Below, one piece after another: positions 5,123 to 7,456 of a stretch of DNA of 7,456 nucleotides. This DNA comes from Chloroflexota bacterium. Lineage in GTDB: Bacteria > Chloroflexota > Limnocylindria > Limnocylindrales > CSP1-4. Position 1 is the first letter of the stretch, and every line of letters starts with the position of its first letter. Below the pieces are notes generated by a model that saw only the letters and a program-made list of their open reading frames with translations, was not told the origin of the DNA and searched no databases. Both the position numbers and the translations under genes were made by a program. The stretch covers positions 1 through 7,456 of the forward strand of contig JAKAMV010000496.1 of NCBI GenBank assembly GCA_021812735.1, read 5' to 3'.

Positions 5123-5764
5123 TCAGTCCCGCTCGGGGCCGGACGAGCCTGCCCGTCGTGCGAGTTCCTGCCCGGCGGGCGCATCGACCAGGGTCACACC
5201 GCGCAGGTAGAAGCGGTTGACGAGGATCACCTCCTCGCTCTCATCGCTGACGCGCCGCTCGCTGAACTGGGCGACGGCGTCCACCACGGGCACGAACATC
5301 TCGGTGGACCGGTCGAGGAGGCGGTCCGGCTCCGAGCCCGGGTGCATGTAGACCGTCCCGACCACCCGGAACGGGGGAACCTCGAGGGCCACGGTGTAGG
5401 GCACCTTGTGCAGCCTCAGCGCATTCCGCTCCGACTCGGACAGCGGCGGCAGGCTGTCCTCGCTGGCGGTCACCAGGATCAGGTCGTAGGGGTCCACGCT
5501 CTTGAGGCCCGGTGCCGGCTCCAGGCCCGCGCCGGCCTCAGGAGCGCCCCACTCCACGTCGGAGATCGAGATCGCCTCGCGCTTGTTGAGCGCGTCGGAC
5601 AGGCGGCCCGCGATCTGCATCCGGCCCCGAAGGCGCCAGTCCTCCGTGATGGCCGTGAACGCCACGCCGCGCGGGGCGCCGCGGTGCATCGGGTCGGCGT
5701 CAGCCGAATCCCCCGCGGCCCTGGAGCCCCCGGCGCGCCTGCGCCGCAGGAAGCCGAACGGCAT
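5123..5764 (-). CDS. Conserved-looking hypothetical protein with an apparent internal domain duplication
   Basis: A 213-residue protein with no catalytic motif I recognise. The N-terminus (MPFGFLRRRR) is hydrophobic then strongly basic and could touch a membrane or nucleic acid; it is not a signal peptide. Two segments look alike. Residues 34-72 contain WRLRG, then GRLSDALNKRE and ISISDVEW. Residues 123-167 contain FRVVG, then PDRLLDRSTE and FVPVVDAV. The first resembles short beta-rich domains with an RLSD-LN core (from memory, DUF6812-like; unverified). A linker with DPYDLILVTASED (91-103) joins them. The ATG at 5764 has an excellent GGAGGA 8 nt upstream; Met26 is a less likely alternative. 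It follows the 59-aa ORF by 4 bp on the same strand and converges with the ATPase operon. Confidence 0.85.
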   Translation of the reverse strand: MPFGFLRRRRAGGSRAAGDSADADPMHRGAPRGVAFTAITEDWRLRGRMQIAGRLSDALNKREAISISDVEWGAPEAGAGLEPAPGLKSVDPYDLILVTASEDSLPPLSESERNALRLHKVPYTVALEVPPFRVVGTVYMHPGSEPDRLLDRSTEMFVPVVDAVAQFSERRVSDESEEVILVNRFYLRGVTLVDAPAGQELARRAGSSGPERD

Positions 5765-5768
5765 GCGC

Positions 5769-5948
5769 TCAGTCCTCCGCCGTGCCCGAGTTGGATCGTG
5801 CGATGCCCGCGACCGCGGCGGCCCCTGGGGTAGCGGTGTCGCGCAGCCGTCGCCGCAACATCTTGCCAGAGAACGGCCGCGGCCCGGCGGCCTCGGGGGC
5901 GACCATCGAGCTCGGGCCCTCGGTCGCGGCCTTCGGCGCGTCGCTCAC
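5769..5948 (-). CDS. Small 59-aa ORF upstream of the duplicated-domain protein
   Basis: The frame reads from a GTG at 5948 (VSDAPKAATEG...) to a TGA at 5771-5769 and ends just 4 bp before the next gene, whose Shine-Dalgarno overlaps its last codons. The GTG has GGGGAGGG (5953-5960) 4 nt upstream, a better site than those before the longer alternatives ATG 5981 and ATG 6014. Third codon positions are mostly G/C. The product is Ala/Pro/Ser-rich with a basic middle (KMLRRRLRD, residues 29-37) and an acidic tail; no domain is recognised and it may be mostly disordered. It could be a small partner protein or a translational leader for the downstream gene. A spurious frame in GC-rich DNA cannot be excluded. 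Confidence 0.5.
   Translation of the reverse strand: MSDAPKAATEGPSSMVAPEAAGPRPFSGKMLRRRLRDTATPGAAAVAGIARSNSGTAED
5773..5778 (-). promoter_or_regulatory. Strong ribosome-binding site of the 213-aa protein
   Basis: GGAGGA on the minus strand, 8 nt before the ATG at 5764 and overlapping the final codons of the 59-aa ORF. It decides the start and suggests translational coupling. Confidence 0.75.
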
Positions 5949-5979
5949 GAAACCCTCCCCGGCTGTGCACTGGCTGGCC

Positions 5980-5985
5980 ATTCTA
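5980..5985 (-). promoter_or_regulatory. Candidate -10 box for the 59-aa/213-aa pair
   Basis: TAGAAT on the minus strand, about 30 bp upstream of the GTG at 5948, in the 107-bp gap after mscS. It overlaps the ATG at 5981, which argues against that ATG as the start if the box is real. No good -35 is visible. Confidence 0.35.
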
Positions 5986-6055
5986 CGCGCGCCGGCTGAA
6001 CACCCTGCCCTCATGACGCGGCGGTCGATGCCTCCTGGGTCTGTGCGAGGCGGCC

Positions 6056-7012
6056 TCAGCCGGCCTCCGAAGCTGACTCGTTGACGGAGGGCGCGCTGTC
6101 GGGCGTCGCCGGGGCGTCCTCGCGCCGCGTGATTACGACTCGGTGCGGGAACGGGATCTCGATCCCGTGCTCGGCGAACGCGACCAGCAGCCGCTTGCGG
6201 AGCTCACCGGCGGCAGCCCACTGCTCGCTCGCCCGCACCTCGCCCAGCACCTTGAGTGTGATTGCGGAATCGCCGAGGGCATTGACCCGCTCCACGTGCG
6301 GCGGCTCGAGGACCCGGCGCCGCCACGCCGGGTCGCCCGCGAGGGCCCGGCCCACCTCGTCCACCACTTTGGTCGCAGACTCGATGTCGGTGCCGTAGGC
6401 GACGCTGACGTCGAGGTTGATCCTCGCCCAGGTGCGGGTCATGTTCGAGGCCACGGTGATCTGGCCGTTGGGGATCGTGTGCACGGTGCCGCTGAGGTCC
6501 CGCAGCGTGGAGCGCCGGAGGCTGAAGTCCTCCACCGTACCGGTCACGCCCGCGATCGTGACCACGTCGCCCTTGCTGAACTGGTTCTCGAGCAGGATGA
6601 GCGCCCCGTTGAAGTAGTCCTTGACCAGGCTCTGGGCGCCGAAGCCCACCGCGATGCCGACGATCCCGAGGCCGGCGACGGCGGGGCCGATGTTCAGCCC
6701 GAGCTCGCCGAGGATCATCACGATCGCCACGATCACGATGAACGCGCGGATGACCGTTGTCAGCAGCGCGTCGAGCGTGTCCATCCGCTTCTTGACCTCG
6801 ACCGCCGACAGTTCCTGCGCGGTGCCCTCGCTGGTCTCCCGGTCGAGGGCCGCCTTGACGATGCCACGGACAAGACGGTGCGCGATGACGACCACGACGA
6901 ACGCGATGACGACGATCATCACGATCGGCACCACGACATCGCGACCGACGTTGTACAGCCAGGGCAAAAGGTCGTGGCTGATCCAGGTCTGGATCTCGCG
7001 CGGGATGGTCAT
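6056..7012 (-). CDS. MscS-family small-conductance mechanosensitive ion channel
   Basis: A 318-residue inner-membrane channel that opens under membrane tension to release solutes during hypo-osmotic shock. Membrane segments are visible at about 24-46 and 86-104, and the pore-lining TM3 runs from about 107 to 140 with AVGFGAQSLVKDYFNG (121-136), the family hallmark. The cytoplasmic beta domain follows: GDVVTIAGVTGTVEDFSLRRS (split here as GDVV at 148-151 and GTVEDFSLR at 158-166) and TVHTIPNGQI (176-185). The C-terminal alpha/beta domain ends with HGIEIPFPH (282-290). Length and three-helix layout match the compact E. coli MscS type. The ATG at 7012 has no Shine-Dalgarno; a TAACCT box 6 nt upstream suggests a leaderless message. 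The last 25 residues are a disordered Ala/Ser/Pro tail. It appears to be transcribed as a single gene. Confidence 0.96.
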   Translation of the reverse strand: MTIPREIQTWISHDLLPWLYNVGRDVVVPIVMIVVIAFVVVVIAHRLVRGIVKAALDRETSEGTAQELSAVEVKKRMDTLDALLTTVIRAFIVIVAIVMILGELGLNIGPAVAGLGIVGIAVGFGAQSLVKDYFNGALILLENQFSKGDVVTIAGVTGTVEDFSLRRSTLRDLSGTVHTIPNGQITVASNMTRTWARINLDVSVAYGTDIESATKVVDEVGRALAGDPAWRRRVLEPPHVERVNALGDSAITLKVLGEVRASEQWAAAGELRKRLLVAFAEHGIEIPFPHRVVITRREDAPATPDSAPSVNESASEAG

Positions 7013-7018
7013 GGGAGC

Positions 7019-7024
7019 AGGTTA
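7019..7024 (-). promoter_or_regulatory. Candidate -10 element for leaderless mscS
   Basis: TAACCT on the minus strand, ending 6 nt before the ATG at 7012, with no Shine-Dalgarno between. It shares the pattern TANNCTGCTC with the box upstream of the PNP gene. Confidence 0.4.
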
Positions 7025-7026
7025 GC

Positions 7027-7056
7027 GCGGGGCGGCGGCTCGTGAAGGCGCCCCGC
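7027..7056. terminator. GC-rich hairpin between the iclR-type gene and mscS
   Basis: GCGGGGCG (7027-7034) and CGCCCCGC (7049-7056) form a perfect 8-bp stem around a 14-nt loop. It lies 57 bp past the regulator's stop and just upstream of the presumed mscS -10 box. It may terminate the regulator message, though there is no U-tract, or act as a site near the mscS promoter. Confidence 0.35.
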
Positions 7057-7112
7057 GGGCGTCCCGCCGCTCGGCAAGGACGGGCCGCGAGTCGCCGTCG
7101 GGCCGGCCCGAG

Positions 7113-7456
7113 TCAGGACGGGGTGGCGCCGAGGCGGACGGACACGCCGGCTGCCGCCTCCCGCGCCGCCTGGGCGAGCTCAGGGACCCGGCTGGCGGTC
7201 ACGCGATACGTGGGGCCCCAGACATCCACCGCCGCGATGACCTGCCCGCGCGCGTCGTGGACGGGCGCGGCCACCGCATTGAGGGCCGTGTCGAACTCAC
7301 CGAACGCGGTGGCGAAGCCGCGCCGGCGGACGCGGGCGAGCTCCTCGAGGAGCGGCTCCAGCTGGGTGATCGTGCGCTCGGTGTGGCGCTCGAGTCCGCG
7401 CTTCACCAGGCGGACCACGTCCCGCTCCGGCATGGCCGACATCAGGACCTTGCCGG
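7113..7456 (-). CDS. IclR-family transcriptional regulator, C-terminal effector-binding part (cut by window edge)
   Basis: The last 113 full codons plus stop are visible; the frame continues past 7456, so the DNA-binding winged helix is outside the window. The visible text matches the IclR effector domain in order: GKVLMSAMPERDVV (open at the left, in the usual Gly-Lys-x-Leu-Leu position), ERTITQLEPLLEELARVRRRGFA, then FGEFDTALNAVAAPVHDARGQVIAAVDVWGP, and a final helix ending VSVRLGA. IclR proteins are cytoplasmic dimers or tetramers that bind small organic acids or related effectors and usually control adjacent catabolic genes. The target here cannot be inferred, because its divergent or upstream neighbours are not in view and mscS is an unlikely target. 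The ATG at 7442 is internal to the domain and is not the start. Confidence 0.92.
   Translation of the reverse strand, partial: GKVLMSAMPERDVVRLVKRGLERHTERTITQLEPLLEELARVRRRGFATAFGEFDTALNAVAAPVHDARGQVIAAVDVWGPTYRVTASRVPELAQAAREAAAGVSVRLGATPS

Noticed and set aside
6047..6067. Hairpin overlapping the mscS stop codon (GAGGC/GCCTC)
   Set aside because: Short imperfect stem within coding sequence; such pairing is common by chance at this GC content.
6143..7045. 300-aa plus-strand frame opposite mscS, rich in His and Asp
   Set aside because: Antisense shadow of the MscS gene; the His/Asp runs mirror Val/Ile/Met codons of the membrane helices.

Overview
The window is very GC-rich (visibly around 70% or more) bacterial chromosomal DNA. 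Codons end mostly in G or C, short Ala/Arg-rich spurious frames are everywhere, and two genes appear to have leaderless starts. Together with a stand-alone CpaE/MinD-like ATPase and hypothetical proteins of a familiar style, this suggests Chloroflexota (Limnocylindria-like) or a high-GC actinobacterium. That placement is inference; no rRNA or lineage marker is present.

Layout. Positions 1-304 (minus) hold the N-terminal third of a purine nucleoside phosphorylase. Positions 305-839 hold no convincing gene but contain two families of short repeats: a degenerate array near 39-bp period (496-663), and a GTCCAC/GTGGAC cluster (737-811) that includes a perfect 10-bp inverted repeat and DnaA-box-like words. 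Positions 840-1913 (minus) encode a complete MoaA, followed by a strong GC hairpin. A 213-bp divergent region (1914-2126) contains a 7+7 inverted repeat and separates moaA from a plus-strand two-gene operon. The first gene of that operon (2127-3836) encodes an acidic, Ala/Glu-rich coiled-coil protein with a small folded C-terminal domain. The second (3844-5067) encodes a degenerate receiver domain fused to a ParA/MinD-type ATPase (CpaE-like). Converging on this operon is a minus-strand pair: a 59-aa small ORF (5769-5948) and a 213-aa protein (5123-5764) that appears to carry two copies of one domain. Upstream of these lie an MscS-type mechanosensitive channel (6056-7012, minus) and the C-terminal part of an IclR-family regulator (7113-7456, minus, running off the right edge).

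How the parts relate. PNP (purine salvage), MoaA (molybdopterin synthesis), MscS (osmotic release) and the IclR regulator look like unrelated housekeeping or accessory genes. The main candidate for an undescribed system is the coiled-coil plus receiver-MinD operon. The two genes are 7 bp apart, the second gene's ribosome-binding site lies inside the end of the first, and no Tad pilus genes (cpaF, tadB/C) are visible. An ATPase paired with its own coiled-coil partner resembles a positioning or polarity module. The repeat-filled gap at 305-839 is the other part not explained by ordinary genes.
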